Of a stretch of DNA of 57,500 bases, positions 48,501 to 53,325 are shown one piece after another. Where the stretch lies: assembly GCF_964340395.1 (NCBI RefSeq), contig NC_135552.1:7315994-7373493 (forward strand). Reading direction: 5' to 3'. Source of the stretch: Glandiceps talaboti. Lineage: Eukaryota; Hemichordata; Enteropneusta; Spengelidae. The number at the start of each line of letters is the position of its first letter. The first letter of the stretch is position 1. The notes below the pieces were generated by a model, which ran no database searches, had not been told where the DNA came from, and saw only the letters and a list, made by a program, of their open reading frames with translations. The position numbers and the translations under genes were made by a program.

Positions 48501-50828
48501 GAGTATTTATTTTTTATTTATAAAGCAATTTTATCATGGCGCTTCCTACTTGAAAAATCAATGTGAAACAACATATACCAAGTCTGTGTTTGTAACTCAA
48601 TAAATTGCAAAACACAGATAAATGTGTAAAATGTTTGTTATTGTACGTACAATAACACTGTTTTTACACATTTTTTAACTTTTTGCAATGTATTGAGTTA
48701 CAAAGTAACACAGACTTGGTCTATGTTATTTCACATTGATTTTTCAAGTAGGACGCCATGATAAAATCAATTATAAATTTAAAAATCCAAAATAAATACT
48801 CAATCATCATCCATATGGCCACTTTAAAGGGAATGTACACGTACATGTATGTAACCACAAAAAATTACTGGTTGTCATTATTTTGTACTTTGTATGATTC
48901 AATCCTTTCATATGTGTCACTGTGCTTGTGTGTTTACATATATGTGTGTGAGTTTGTATTGGTGCAAGTCCTTTCATTTGACTGTGTATACATGTGGTCA
49001 CGCACGTATCTTCTTGTGTTTACATGTGCGTTTCCACAGTGTGCATGCAGTCACATGTGCATGTATGAGTGTTTCCTTGTGACCGTATGTGTGCACGCAT
49101 GTGTTCACATGTGTATGTTTGTGTTTGCATGTGTAAAAAATATAGCCATATATCAGACAGTGTAATCTATAATATAGTTATTTTGTGAAAAGTACATGTG
49201 GAATGGTTACCACTGTTTTGATCCATCTAGTTTGGACCTTGATCATCAAGGATACTATCAGACAAAGTACACGTTACAAAAGACAGTGAATGCACAGTTT
49301 AAAATCTGTCCTCACTGTTATCAATATCACCAATCTTATAGACCATGCTTATTCAAAGAGTGCTGTCTGTGTGTGATGGTAATCCTTGTTGGACATGTAC
49401 ACAGCATAGATGTAGCAGGGCAAAGATTCCTATAGGATTATTATCCATAGTAGGAGTAGTAGCAATTCTTTATTATCCCCACAGGGAAATTTGTCGTGCA
49501 ACAACACAGAAAAACATACATATACATGTACATGTGCACTGTAAAATATAAAAATAATGTTAAACAAAAATACAGACCCACCCCCTTTTACTATAGAATA
49601 CTTTTATTTAATTCTTATACGATGTCTGTTATGGAGTCATTTATCATTGTCATTTATGGTAAAGTAGGAATACAAATATTATACAGTAATACTGTAAATT
49701 CCATCACACTGAGTCCTACGGAACATTGAGTCATGTTTCTATATTTTCTTTACTTATGTTTAGAGTCTAGTTCAAACACTATTGGTGTTGGTGGAATCAT
49801 TGCCATAATTGTACTTGTCCTTGTTCTCTGTGGCTGTGCTGGATTTATCATCTATGCATACATGAATCCAACATCAAGAAGTGGATTGTATCTAATCTCG
49901 GTAAGTGTACTTTCAGCACAGGGCTCGGAGGTCGTCTATATTTTTATTTCATATTTCATGTCCTGTGTTTGACATCTACTGATTTCTATTATATGTATTC
50001 AAAGGAATTTATTCTGTTTTCTGTGGCTAGCAATAGTTAACAATAAGGAATGCACTGCATGTGAAAGGTTAGGACACACAGGTTTGAAGTACTTATAGTG
50101 CTGGATATAGAAAGTATTTTTGAACAAAAAAAGAAACAGGCAACATGTATCTTGGGAAGATACTAGAGAGGTTTAGATACACATTAGAATGTGTATGTGT
50201 ACAGAAGATTTTTTGTGCAGGCATACACATAATGACAAGCACAAAGTTGTGTTTAGTTACATTCAAAAACACAAATGAGAAAAACATTGGAATGTGCACA
50301 CATGCGTTGGCACCTTCTTTCCAGAAGGCCAAACACATGACTTTGTTTTCAAAACATGTCGGTATTTGTCCGTATTTTTGCCATTTTTCCTACAACTACC
50401 CAAATGGTGAACTGAACAATTACTTTACAGTTCTGCCTCCGAACTTTGATATTAAAAATACAACATTTAATAGAAGAAAATGGCAAAAACTTAACACATA
50501 TTTACAGTTATGTGTAGACCACCATTTTGATATAGCATTGTATGGTACAGAACGCCTGGGTTGCTTTGAATCACATGACTATGATGCTACACGTATAGAA
50601 CACAATGTAAATATGTGCATCTAAACCACTCTAATCCGAAAATTTCTAGCACTTATTTTCTGTTCAATATTTTTTCTTCACTAGCTACGCTACTGCTGCA
50701 GAAAGGACACCAGTACATCGGCAGCGGATGATTCTGATAAATATGCAGTGACAATGGACCAAGATGGACAACCAATAGAACCAGCCAGTCCCCCACCTCC
50801 CCAAGAAGCAAACATTTCACATGCTTAA
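10660..50828 (+). CDS. PLXDC: PLXDC-family receptor gene (TEM7/TEM7R-like), 12 visible exons, 5' end missing
   Basis: Twelve GT-AG exons (10660-10844, 13932-14060, 34459-34528, 39850-39972, 41325-41378, 42938-43002, 44029-44122, 45265-45360, 47205-47347, 48355-48400, 49764-49900, 50685-50828) join in phase to 427 residues plus a split first codon. The product matches the order of vertebrate PLXDC1/2: a variable basic N-terminal region, the conserved extracellular domain containing [23 protein letters not shown] and GSFTFQ, the RRTIYEYH segment, a cysteine-rich PSI domain ending [12 protein letters not shown], one transmembrane helix (about residues 342-365) and a short tail. Vertebrate PLXDC proteins are type I surface receptors of about 500-530 residues, reported as PEDF receptors; ligand binding here is inference. 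The missing 70-100 residues are partly the signal-peptide exon(s) upstream and partly a much shorter PSI-to-membrane linker. Whether it is orthologous to PLXDC1 or PLXDC2 cannot be decided; a single pre-duplication gene is likely. Confidence 0.93.
11790..12270. mobile_element. Fold-back element with an internal 32 bp tandem repeat
   Basis: The left arm (GCTTATGGTATATTCCG, AGCTGATAATAC) is inverted against the right arm ending ATACCATGCATAAGCC at 12255-12269; arms are about 90 bp with some mismatches. Inside, about 11924-12040, a unit containing GATATGCAGATGAACACA is repeated four times. Confidence 0.65.
12254..12597 (+). mobile_element. CCATGCATAAGCC-family repeat, copy 1, ending in a hairpin
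   Basis: From ATACCATGCATAAGCC through CATTCAAAATTGCC to a terminal hairpin (about 12448-12595). The hairpin centre is ACGAGTCACTAGAGGAGTAG and its outer ends are TTATTCTCCA / TTGGGGAATAA. It shares its left end with the right arm of the preceding fold-back. Related copies are at 18136 and 47625. Confidence 0.65.
13060..13345 (+). mobile_element. SINE-like retroposon fragment, copy 1
   Basis: After an (AAT)n run comes CTTTCCCACTCTGCTCAAAG, CACTTTACAATTATTA, then AACTCCCAGGGGAGCATACA and ATCCATTGCAG. A second copy at 39581-39725 has the same order (CCTTCCCACTTTG..CAAAGCACTTTACAATTATTA..GGGAGCATACAATCCAT). The head and the polymerase III boxes were not recognised, so SINE or LINE-tail is undecided. 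Confidence 0.55.
13447..13837. mobile_element. Long fold-back element, about 390 bp, ending at exon b
   Basis: Left arm: TGATCAGAACGTCGTTTTATC, CTCCTAATCACACTATCAAA, ATCAGTTTGTATATGTCTGTG. Right arm, inverted: CACAGACATCAACAAACTGAT, TTTGATAGTGTGATAAGGAG, GATAAAACAACGTTCTGATCA. The centre is near 13642. The right end lies only 94 bp from the exon b acceptor. Confidence 0.72.
13932..14060 (+). CDS. PLXDC: PLXDC exon b: start of conserved extracellular domain
   Basis: 43 codons, phase 0 at both ends, between TTTGATAG and GTATGT. It begins [11 protein letters not shown] and contains [10 protein letters not shown] and HNTLSNRH. These correspond to the family block of the form HxYYTS...LWVNIDQM...HGILSNTHR in vertebrate PLXDC proteins. 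It is followed by the 20.4 kb intron. No other product fits this pattern. Confidence 0.93.
15427..15455. repeat. (TA)n microsatellite
   Basis: Uninterrupted TA run of about 29 bases. Other TA runs are at 26310-26345, 26587-26624 and 40927-40984. Confidence 0.9.
15720..16350 (+). mobile_element. Tandem-repeat-cored dispersed element, copy A (pearl/Helitron-like layout)
   Basis: About six copies of a 43 bp unit (GATACTGAAAATACATTC, AAAATGAGATTA) occupy 15720-15998. The sequence after them (AATGGCATAAGCTGAGTTTA, TTTTTAATACTC..TGAAAATACT, GATTGCAT, GATCGTTTATGAGTTATAT, AACCCAGCTTC) recurs in copy B at 33275-34110 around a different tandem repeat. A shared flank with a variable satellite core is known from bivalve pearl elements and non-autonomous Helitrons; ends were not proven. 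Confidence 0.55.
17942..17991 (+). promoter_or_regulatory. Three perfect CArG boxes (CCATATAAGG) spaced exactly 20 bp
   Basis: CCATATAAGG at 17942-17951, 17962-17971 and 17982-17991 within a perfect 20 bp tandem unit (GACTTCTCCATATAAGGGGT). Each fits the serum response factor consensus CC(A/T)6GG. Two helical turns of spacing would put all three on one face of the DNA. Function as an enhancer is inference; a simple minisatellite is the alternative. Confidence 0.45.
18136..18509 (+). mobile_element. CCATGCATAAGCC-family repeat, copy 2
   Basis: ATACCATGCATAAGCCAAAAATATTG at the left, an internal short duplication (GTGTATAACTATAAGTAACGACAAC twice, 18187-18240), CATTCAAAATTGCC, then the terminal hairpin around ACGAGTCTAGCAACTCGTAG, ending TTGGGGAATAACATC. 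Same orientation as copy 1. Confidence 0.65.
19160..19390 (+). repeat. Tandem duplication, about 117 bp unit
   Basis: TAATGTACCAG(C/T)CAGCACAG, TGTGCAATTTATGGCTTTGA and CTTTTAAATTAGTAAA occur twice in the same order. It is followed by a fold-back (19395-19548). Confidence 0.65.
19395..19548. mobile_element. GAGTGCAAGTG fold-back element, copy 1
   Basis: GTGAGTGCAAGT...TATTTGCACTTATGC...GATGC on the left pairs with GCATCGCAAGCACTCATGCAAA...CACTTGCACTT on the right. A related copy is at 46777-46942. Confidence 0.5.
19811..19979 (+). CDS. Orphan exon-like open frame with a signal peptide, possibly LRR-protein N-terminus
   Basis: The frame from ATG at 19811 encodes [20 protein letters not shown], a textbook signal peptide (positive n-region, nine-residue hydrophobic core, VQA cleavage site). 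It is followed by a Cys-containing segment ([17 protein letters not shown], then [18 protein letters not shown]). Spacing of the cysteines and the final I-x-I-x-L-S-G resemble an LRR N-cap leading into a first repeat. A possible donor GTGGGT at 19980 falls exactly there; without splicing the frame stops at 20012. The block is richer in G+C and CpG than the surrounding intron. An upstream ATG at 19724 is in frame but would bury the signal peptide. No second exon was found, so it may be a nested gene, a duplicated exon or a fragment left by transposition. Confidence 0.45.
20290..20375. repeat. Imperfect hairpin CTAGACCTCGGATGTTC / GAACATCCGAGGGCTAG
   Basis: Inverted arms of 16-17 bases about 45 bp apart in a locally CpG-richer stretch that follows the orphan exon frame. 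Possibly the end of a MITE. Confidence 0.45.
20722..20813 (+). mobile_element. hAT-type MITE, truncated copy
   Basis: CAGTGTGCCCTCTAAGCCAA, TGCCACTGACACACACAATT and CACACCAAAATTTAGTGTTC match the left half of the copies at 22230 and 29514; the right half is missing. Confidence 0.6.
20911..21064 (+). repeat. 78 bp tandem duplication, nearly identical copies
   Basis: The unit starting ATTTAACTGTGCAATGTAGC at 20911 recurs at 20989 essentially unchanged to the CACACAAATAT end. The lack of divergence indicates a recent event. Confidence 0.85.
22230..22383 (+). mobile_element. hAT-type MITE, complete copy (154 bp)
   Basis: Ends CAGTGTGCCCTCTAAG and CTAGAGGGCACACTG. Flanks GGTGGAAT and GTGGGAAT could be a decayed 8 bp duplication (6 of 8). 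The interior has no coding capacity; a frame across it is chance. Confidence 0.72.
23328..23674 (+). mobile_element. CTGGTAATTGAGCC inverted-repeat element, copy 1
   Basis: Shares AGTTTACTAAGATAG, AAACTAAATCTATT, GTGGGTGATAGCAGT, CCTCTGTTGTG, GAAGTCCCA, GACAATAGTT and CCGAAGGCTCAA in order with the better-preserved copy at 54720-55046. The ends here are decayed. Confidence 0.65.
24795..24877 (-). mobile_element. hAT-type MITE remnant
   Basis: GAGGAACACCAAATTTTGAT, GCATCA and GGTACACTA follow the order of the 1103-1276 copy, but are strongly decayed. Confidence 0.4.
26443..26486 (+). ncRNA. Hammerhead-ribozyme-like motif (type I layout)
   Basis: All parts of a minimal hammerhead are present in order. 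Helix I is ATTACAC (26443-26449) pairing perfectly with GTGTAAT (26480-26486). The core CTGACGA is at 26450-26456. Helix II is TCC/GGT around loop TTCT (26457-26466) and is weak, with a T-T clash at the closing pair. Then comes GAA(A) at 26467-26470. Helix III is ACG/CGT with loop GTC (26470-26478), and the cleavage-site A is at 26479 (GTA). Very short helix III is typical of hammerheads in Penelope-like retroelements and animal retrozymes. The motif lies between two TA microsatellites in a region otherwise without coding sequence. The helix II mismatch suggests a decayed or weakly active copy. Cleavage is inference. Confidence 0.5.
27247..27448 (+). repeat. (TCTG)n microsatellite with TGGC, TATC and TTTG variants
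   Basis: About 200 bp of tetranucleotide repeat in several phases of variation. Open frames of 111-112 codons across it (Cys-Leu-Ser-Val repeats) are artefacts. Confidence 0.92.
28316..28380. repeat. (ATATC)n microsatellite, resumed at 28756-28785
   Basis: The pentanucleotide ATATC repeats up to the left arm of the 28383 hairpin and starts again right after the 28754 inverted repeat, as if the elements had landed inside one microsatellite. Confidence 0.8.
28383..28556. mobile_element. Long near-perfect hairpin, arms about 85 bp
   Basis: AACACATATTGCCTGGCC... / ...GGCCAGGCAATATGTGTT, then GGGCTATAGCACCCGTT and GTGAGTTACCAGAATCACAT paired with their complements. The loop is only a few bases near 28468. 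Frames on both strands encode the same peptide, as expected for a palindrome. Confidence 0.8.
28557..28754. mobile_element. Second inverted-repeat unit with palindromic core
   Basis: The ends TTATAATATACCT..GCTGTG and CACAGC..AGGTATATTATAA are inverted. Inside are the perfect palindromes GGTCACGTGACC (28633-28644) and ATTTCCCTAGGGAAAT (28665-28680) and another TCACGTGA near 28698. Confidence 0.6.
29514..29690 (+). mobile_element. hAT-type MITE, complete copy (177 bp)
   Basis: Ends CAGTGTGCTCTGAAAGCC and TTAGAGGGTACACTG; the interior matches copies at 22230 and 1103 (GATGCACCAAAATTTGGAGT, GACTCACAACAA). No clear target duplication remains. Confidence 0.68.
31408..31912. mobile_element. AATCTGATTAAAATC fold-back element, about 505 bp
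   Basis: Left arm CAATCTGATTAAAATCTGAT, GCAATTTCTTTTTGGCTGTT and TTCTTTTGTGAGCACT; right arm AGTGCTCACAAAAGAA, AACAGCCAAAAAGAAAT and GGATTTTAATCAGAT. Pairing continues to about 31535/31785. The end sequence is shared with the element at 55810-56223. Confidence 0.7.
32033..32133. mobile_element. AGACTGTAAGATA short inverted-repeat element, copy 1
   Basis: AGACTGTAAGATATG at the left, TATATCTTACGGACT at the right; interior GTTGTTCAGTC and AATCAGGCTTCT. A copy at 35739-35838 shares the same order. Confidence 0.55.
32901..33252. mobile_element. 350 bp near-perfect palindromic element, copy 1
   Basis: Ends AAATGGCCATATGGATGAGG and CCTCATCCATATGGCCACTTT; paired arms include AAAACAATTTTATCATGGCG, CTTGAAAAATCAATGTGA and AACATTTTACACATTT. 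The exact centre is the 20 bp palindrome GTTATTGTACGTACAATAAC at 33068-33087. Arms are about 170 bp. The second copy is at 48478-48825. Confidence 0.82.
33275..34110 (+). mobile_element. Tandem-repeat-cored dispersed element, copy B, with six 85 bp repeats
   Basis: Flanks match copy A (AAGCTGGGTTTACAAACC, TTTTTTAATACTCGGCTGAA, GGATCGTTTATATGTTATAT, CCCAGTTTGAGTTCAGT). The core (about 33370-33890) has six units with TACATGCCTTCTAAGTTCTA starting at 33388, 33473, 33558, 33643, 33728 and 33817, a period of 85 bp except the last (89). Confidence 0.7.
34459..34528 (+). CDS. PLXDC: PLXDC exon c: FPFYG block
   Basis: 70 bases between CTTTTCAG and GTAAGT, phase 0 in and phase 1 out. It encodes [19 protein letters not shown] followed by IATG and the first base of Gly. 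The FPFYG and the following (A/V)TGGF motif, split over the next junction, are hallmarks of the family. A sequon NLT is present. The exon sits about 350 bp past the 3' end of a tandem-repeat-cored mobile element. Confidence 0.95.
35739..35838. mobile_element. AGACTGTAAGATA short inverted-repeat element, copy 2
   Basis: AGACTGTAAGATAAGTCGTG, TTGTTCAGTC, AATCAGGCTTCTTAA, GGCATGAATG; the right end is decayed (TTGCAGACTAG). Confidence 0.5.
36831..36965. mobile_element. Hairpin element, about 135 bp
   Basis: TATAGTCAAAACATTTCT...CCCAAATTTTCGTCAACAT on the left; ATGTTGGCGAAAATTTGGG...AGAAATGTTTTGACTAT on the right. A minus-strand CTGACGA inside it is not followed by a proper hammerhead. Confidence 0.7.
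38405..38602. mobile_element. Decayed fold-back related to the 55810 element
   Basis: CTTTATTTACCTCTATTTCC and TATATTGTTGTTCGTTTT are inverted against AAAACAAACAACAATATATG and GGAAGTAGAGGTAC. The right end CATCAGATTTTAGTTAGATT resembles the ends of the elements at 31408 and 55810. Confidence 0.55.
39581..39725 (+). mobile_element. SINE-like retroposon fragment, copy 2
   Basis: Same orientation and order as 13060-13345: CCTTCCCACTTTG, CAAAGCACTTTACAATTATT, TATAGCGACACAACGGC, CTCAACTCCCTGGGGAGCAT. It lies 125 bp upstream of the exon d acceptor. Confidence 0.55.
39850..39972 (+). CDS. PLXDC: PLXDC exon d: [10 protein letters not shown] block
   Basis: 123 bases between TTAAATCAG and GTAGGT, phase 1 in and out. 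It encodes [20 protein letters not shown] followed by [20 protein letters not shown]. The [10 protein letters not shown](A/G)NF(D/N)PS motif is nearly identical to the vertebrate family. It is the most conserved part of the extracellular domain. The sequon NDS is present. Confidence 0.96.
40927..40984. repeat. (TA)n microsatellite
   Basis: About 58 uninterrupted bases of TA in the intron between exons d and e (39973-41324). The rest of that intron shows nothing recognisable. Confidence 0.93.
41325..41378 (+). CDS. PLXDC: PLXDC exon e: short WNSVHL exon
   Basis: A 54-base exon (phase 1/1) between ATTGGTAG and GTAAGT, too short to be seen as an open frame by itself. It encodes [17 protein letters not shown] plus the first base of Val. 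It corresponds to the vertebrate VVQWDHVHLQD segment; the W-x-x-V-H-L core is kept. A Cys replaces a hydrophobic residue of the vertebrate proteins at the C of FTCEW. Confidence 0.93.
42410..42710 (+). repeat. 91 bp tandem repeat, about three units
   Basis: Units with ACTACCTCTACTACCAGATA, CTTGTAGTCTGGTACCAAGA and GTCACTAT(A/G)ACCCA; the last two (from 42516 and 42607) are almost identical and the first is diverged. It sits in the intron between exons e and f. Confidence 0.8.
42938..43002 (+). CDS. PLXDC: PLXDC exon f: GSFTFQ block
   Basis: 65 bases between TTTTCCAG and GTAAGT, phase 1 in and 0 out. It encodes [20 protein letters not shown] plus N after the split Val. It aligns with the family segment GSFTFQ-(7)-DGRI-(F/L)-YK, a beta-strand-rich part of the extracellular fold. 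A Harbinger-type MITE begins 69 bp into the next intron. Confidence 0.95.
43071..43412 (+). mobile_element. PIF/Harbinger-like MITE, copy B (342 bp), complete
   Basis: Inverted ends GGCCAAAAAAAAGATAATTG and CAATTTTGGCC, with a TTA on each side (43068-43070, 43413-43415). The 3 bp TWA duplication and the GGCC start are the Harbinger pattern. It is also present at 8903 (reverse) and 44918 (partial). No transposase. Confidence 0.75.
44029..44122 (+). CDS. PLXDC: PLXDC exon g: HPVKVGL-DAF block
   Basis: 94 bases between TTTGGCAG and GTAAGT, phase 0 in and 1 out. It encodes [20 protein letters not shown] followed by [11 protein letters not shown]. The HPVKVGL(S/A)DAF motif is diagnostic of PLXDC. 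The donor was placed at GGAA|GTAAGT because this gives the phase needed by the next exon. Confidence 0.95.
44362..44394 (+). repeat. Short interstitial telomere-like run (CCCTAA)n
   Basis: TACCCTAACCCTAACC followed by TTAACCCTAACCTTAAC: about five imperfect units of the TTAGGG-type telomere repeat in the intron between exons g and h. Confidence 0.7.
44781..44920. mobile_element. Fold-back of about 140 bp joined to a Harbinger-like MITE
   Basis: GATAATTATGTAAGAAAATAG with CCAATATTGATTTT is inverted against AAAATCAAGATTAGTATATT and CTATTTTCTTACATAATTATC. Its right end touches the truncated MITE copy C. Confidence 0.7.
44918..45098 (+). mobile_element. PIF/Harbinger-like MITE, copy C, 5'-truncated
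   Basis: From CATGAACAAGCAAATGACAT through GAGTGACAGGTTTGTTGAGA to CCAGAAACAACTC and the end TTTTTGGCC, in copy B orientation. The left half is replaced by the 44781 fold-back. Confidence 0.68.
45265..45360 (+). CDS. PLXDC: PLXDC exon h: RRTIYEYH block
   Basis: 96 bases between TCTTTTCAG and GTAAGT, phase 1/1. It encodes [20 protein letters not shown] followed by [11 protein letters not shown]. It matches the vertebrate [13 protein letters not shown]...AVEMTPLPT segment leading to the PSI domain. The sequon NKS is present. A CA microsatellite of about 180 bp starts about 35 bp downstream of the donor. Confidence 0.95.
45397..45571. repeat. (CA)n microsatellite, two blocks
   Basis: CA runs at about 45397-45463 and 45504-45571, separated by a diverged copy of the flanking GACATAGACACTAGTGTGCA sequence. 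Minus-strand Cys-Val frames are artefacts. Confidence 0.93.
46777..46942. mobile_element. GAGTGCAAGTG fold-back element, copy 2
   Basis: GTGAGTGCAAGTGTAGCGTA on the left and ACCCACACTTGCACTCACTT on the right are inverted, with further pairing of GAGAGTTTGCAGTGTTCT-like segments. Related to 19395-19548. Confidence 0.55.
47205..47347 (+). CDS. PLXDC: PLXDC exon i: PSI domain
   Basis: 143 bases between ATTTTGCAG and GTCAGT, phase 1 in and 0 out. It encodes the cysteine-rich plexin-semaphorin-integrin domain, beginning [13 protein letters not shown]. Seven cysteines lie in the order C-x6-C-x2-C-x10-C-x2-C-x6-C and a last one in SAGCDEK. The [12 protein letters not shown] run is almost unchanged from human PLXDC2. 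The domain should be disulphide-bonded and lie near the membrane outside the cell. Confidence 0.97.
47625..47979 (-). mobile_element. CCATGCATAAGCC-family repeat, copy 3, with best-preserved hairpin
   Basis: The hairpin at 47625-47780 pairs TTATTCCCCAACATTTTTCAT with AAAAATATTGGGGAATA and GTCACTACGAGTCACTAG with ACGAGTAGTGAC; arms are about 72 bp. It continues to GGCAGTTTTGAGCATTTAGA and ends at TTCTTGCATGGTGTAAT. Opposite orientation to copies 1 and 2. Confidence 0.68.
48355..48400 (+). CDS. PLXDC: PLXDC exon j: short linker exon
   Basis: 46 bases between TTGTACAG and GTGAGT, phase 0 in and 1 out. It encodes [15 protein letters not shown], with the Cys likely closing the PSI domain. Vertebrate PLXDC proteins have a Thr/Ser-rich linker of roughly 80-100 residues between PSI and membrane; only about 25 residues remain here. 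An alternative phase 1/1 exon in the following 1.36 kb intron is possible, but none was recognised. A 350 bp palindromic element lies 78 bp downstream of the donor. Confidence 0.82.
48478..48825. mobile_element. 350 bp near-perfect palindromic element, copy 2
   Basis: Ends AAGTGGCCATATGGATGAGG and CATCCATATGGCCACTTT; centre GTTATTGTACGTACAATAAC at 48637-48656, identical to copy 1. It lies 78 bp after the exon j donor. The arms of each copy are about as similar to each other as the copies are to one another. Confidence 0.82.
48900..49135 (+). repeat. Imperfect (TGTG/CATG)-rich low-complexity stretch
   Basis: GTGT, CATGTG and GCATGTG words dominate; open frames here (Cys/Val/His rich) are composition artefacts. 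The rest of the intron between exons j and k shows nothing recognisable. Confidence 0.65.
49764..49900 (+). CDS. PLXDC: PLXDC exon k: transmembrane segment
   Basis: 137 bases between TATGTTTAG and GTAAGT, phase 1 in and 0 out. It encodes [20 protein letters not shown] followed by [20 protein letters not shown] and LYLIS. An uncharged run of about 24 residues from IGVGG to IIYAY is the single transmembrane helix. The following YMNPTS matches the vertebrate Y-(H)-HPTS motif just inside the membrane. Confidence 0.95.
50685..50828 (+). CDS. PLXDC: PLXDC exon l: cytoplasmic tail and stop
   Basis: 48 codons including TAA, after TTCTTCACTAG. It encodes [20 protein letters not shown], then [20 protein letters not shown] and EANISHA. 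It is a short tail with a juxtamembrane CC (possible palmitoylation), an acidic/Ser patch and a proline run (PASPPPP) that might bind an SH3 or WW partner. Tail sequence is poorly conserved in the family; assignment rests on phase, acceptor and position. Confidence 0.88.
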   Translation, partial: LRYCCRKDTSTSAADDSDKYAVTMDQDGQPIEPASPPPPQEANISHA

Positions 50829-52959
50829 AGTCATCACAGTGAGGCAGGGTGTCTTTTTGTAGTATTTGTAGAGCCAGAGAGTACACAACCAAAGAGAAAT
50901 AATAAACAACCAAGATTTCAGCAGTTTACATGGTCTGAATATTCAAGGATGTGTTAACAGACAACCAAGAGGATGAAGTGCCGCATAAAAACGATAACTA
51001 TTCCATAGACGTGATATGTCATGATTTTAACTTCCTCAAATTTAGTCCAGATAGACAAAAGTCAAAAAACTATTTCTTACTGCTACCCACCCTTTTATGC
51101 AGAAGCCCATTTATTTTCGAAAACACCGGTTAAAAAAAACCCCTGGATTTGTGTGTATACACATCTGATAATGTACATGTCATATAAAATATAAATTTAT
51201 TTCTGATATTGTAAATGCATTGATTATTTTCTGTACTTAACTCTACAGAATCACATCATCAACGTGTTTTCTTGCTTGTATTTCTAAATGTTTCGAATAC
51301 ATTGAAATGAATTTTTATCAAAATTTCCACAAGCATGTACCTAAAAGTAGCTGCTACCACATCTCTAGAAATGCGAGAAAAAAGTTTAAATATATCTTCT
51401 ATTGTATAATATTTTGTCTAGCTCCTAAAACCAAACTTGCATGTAAGTGGCACCAAATGATAATCCAGCACATAATGTAGATGGATTAGATGAATTGTTA
51501 TTGATAATTACATAACCTTATATGCATCACTTGCTTAGTTTATCTGTCAATTACAGGTCAATGTATACAATCATATATAATGTACAGTCTGGACAGGATC
51601 CACTTGATTATTAATTGTGAATACGCCATATGGTTATCAGAAAGACAAAAGATTTTATAGTTTGGCCACTTGGAGTGCTGTTTTGGAATCTGCTATTAAA
51701 CCAGATGTGACAACTGTGATAGTAGAGCATTTGAGCCCCTTTTGAAAATACTATTTCTTGGTGTTTTACATCAAAAGTTGGTGGAATTCTTAATCGGTCA
51801 AAAAGAAAATCCAACATTATGATTCCAGATCAAGTAATTTTTGTGAACTTAAGGAATCATTTAGACATATTTCGTGGATAGCTTCATGGGATCATTATAA
51901 CCCTCATTTTTTGGATACCCTGGTGTTGACACCTCTTTCAAATAAGACTATAATATGGCGCATTCCCCCATCAATTAACAAGAAAATACAAAAGTTTCAT
52001 TGCAAGTTGTCACTATTTTCCTTGTATCCTTGCATTAGAACCGACTACCTCATTACAGTCTTTCATGTGTTGTACAAAGCATGAACAAACTCTGATCCAA
52101 ACTAATGACTTTTACCTCTAACTCACTAGTAGAGAGCTTTCCCTGTATACCATCATTAACGAGTGACCGTGAGCACTGCCTGCAGTATGACAGGTGAAGC
52201 GCAGAATCCCCAAATCAATTACATGTAATTGTATGTCGTATGAACCCAATTACATTATGCTAATACAATGTACTCCTACTTTAAGTCATCTGTTTGAATA
52301 CCTTAACTTTTTCTTTTCACATCGCTGATTCAACTTAGTGAAATATATCTAAAAGAAGAGCAAAACTTGTATTTTCATGTTATTTTTAAATATTTGATAA
52401 TGTGTAATATTTAAGAAAATGTTGAAGTCAATTGAATTTTGAAGTCTGTGATGAAGCACACCTTAGAGCAAACCTGTTCTGATGTTTACAACCATTTTTG
52501 TACTCAATTATTGCCGATGATGGATTTAAGACGTGCACCATTTTAATTGAATATATGAAACCTCTTGTGCAGCATTTTTGCTAACATTTTAGAACTGTGT
52601 TGGGGGAAATCTGATTAACTTTAAAGTTCCTTCTACATTCACTTTGATTTGAGGTAGAAACCTTAGGAAAATGTCTTGAGACCTTGTAATTAGCTTTTAC
52701 CTACTCACTACCCTTAAGAAACACATTAATTGCCATTTACACTGCTGTTCTATGCACTTCAGGCTTAATTTTAAAATGTGATGACGTGATGGAATGGTTT
52801 CTAATCATAGAAGGTCTTCGACCTCACGTAGACAGGTCATGACAGGGGAAAACTTCAAATTGATTAATATTTGTGGGAAGAGCATTTCAAAATCATATTT
52901 AAAGCTATAAAATAATCGTCTAAAACCCAATGTCTTCTTAAAACAAACCACCCTCACAG

Positions 52960-53325
52960 CTTCTGACATGGCCCTTTAAATCCACACCTTCTGACATGAC
53001 ACGTTAAAAACCACGGCTTCTGACATGGCATGTTAAATCCACACCTTTTGACTTGGCCCTTTAAACCTACAGCTTCTGACATGGCCCTTTAAATCCACAG
53101 CTTCTGACATGACACGTTAAATCCATACCTTTTGACTTGGCACGTTAAAAACCACGGCTTCTGACATGGCATGTTAAATCCACACCTTTTGACTTGGCCC
53201 TTTAAACCTACAGCTTCTGACATGGCCCTTTAAATCCACACCTTCTGACATGACACGTTAAAAACCACGGCTTCTGACATGACATGTTAAATCCACACCT
53301 TCTGACTTGGCCCTTTAAACAAAAT
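52960..53325 (+). repeat. Minisatellite, about 32 bp unit, about 11 copies
   Basis: Units of (C/G)CTTCTGACATGGC(C/A)(C/T)(T/G)TT(A)AA(A)TCCACA alternate between two variants, one with GACATGGCCCTTTAAATCCA and one with GACACGTTAAAAACCACGGC. The alternation suggests a higher-order repeat of several units. Confidence 0.85.

Noticed and set aside
48758-49165. 135-codon + strand frame in the intron between exons j and k
   Set aside because: It runs from the end of a palindromic element into GTG/CATG-rich low-complexity DNA; its Cys/His/Val content follows base composition.
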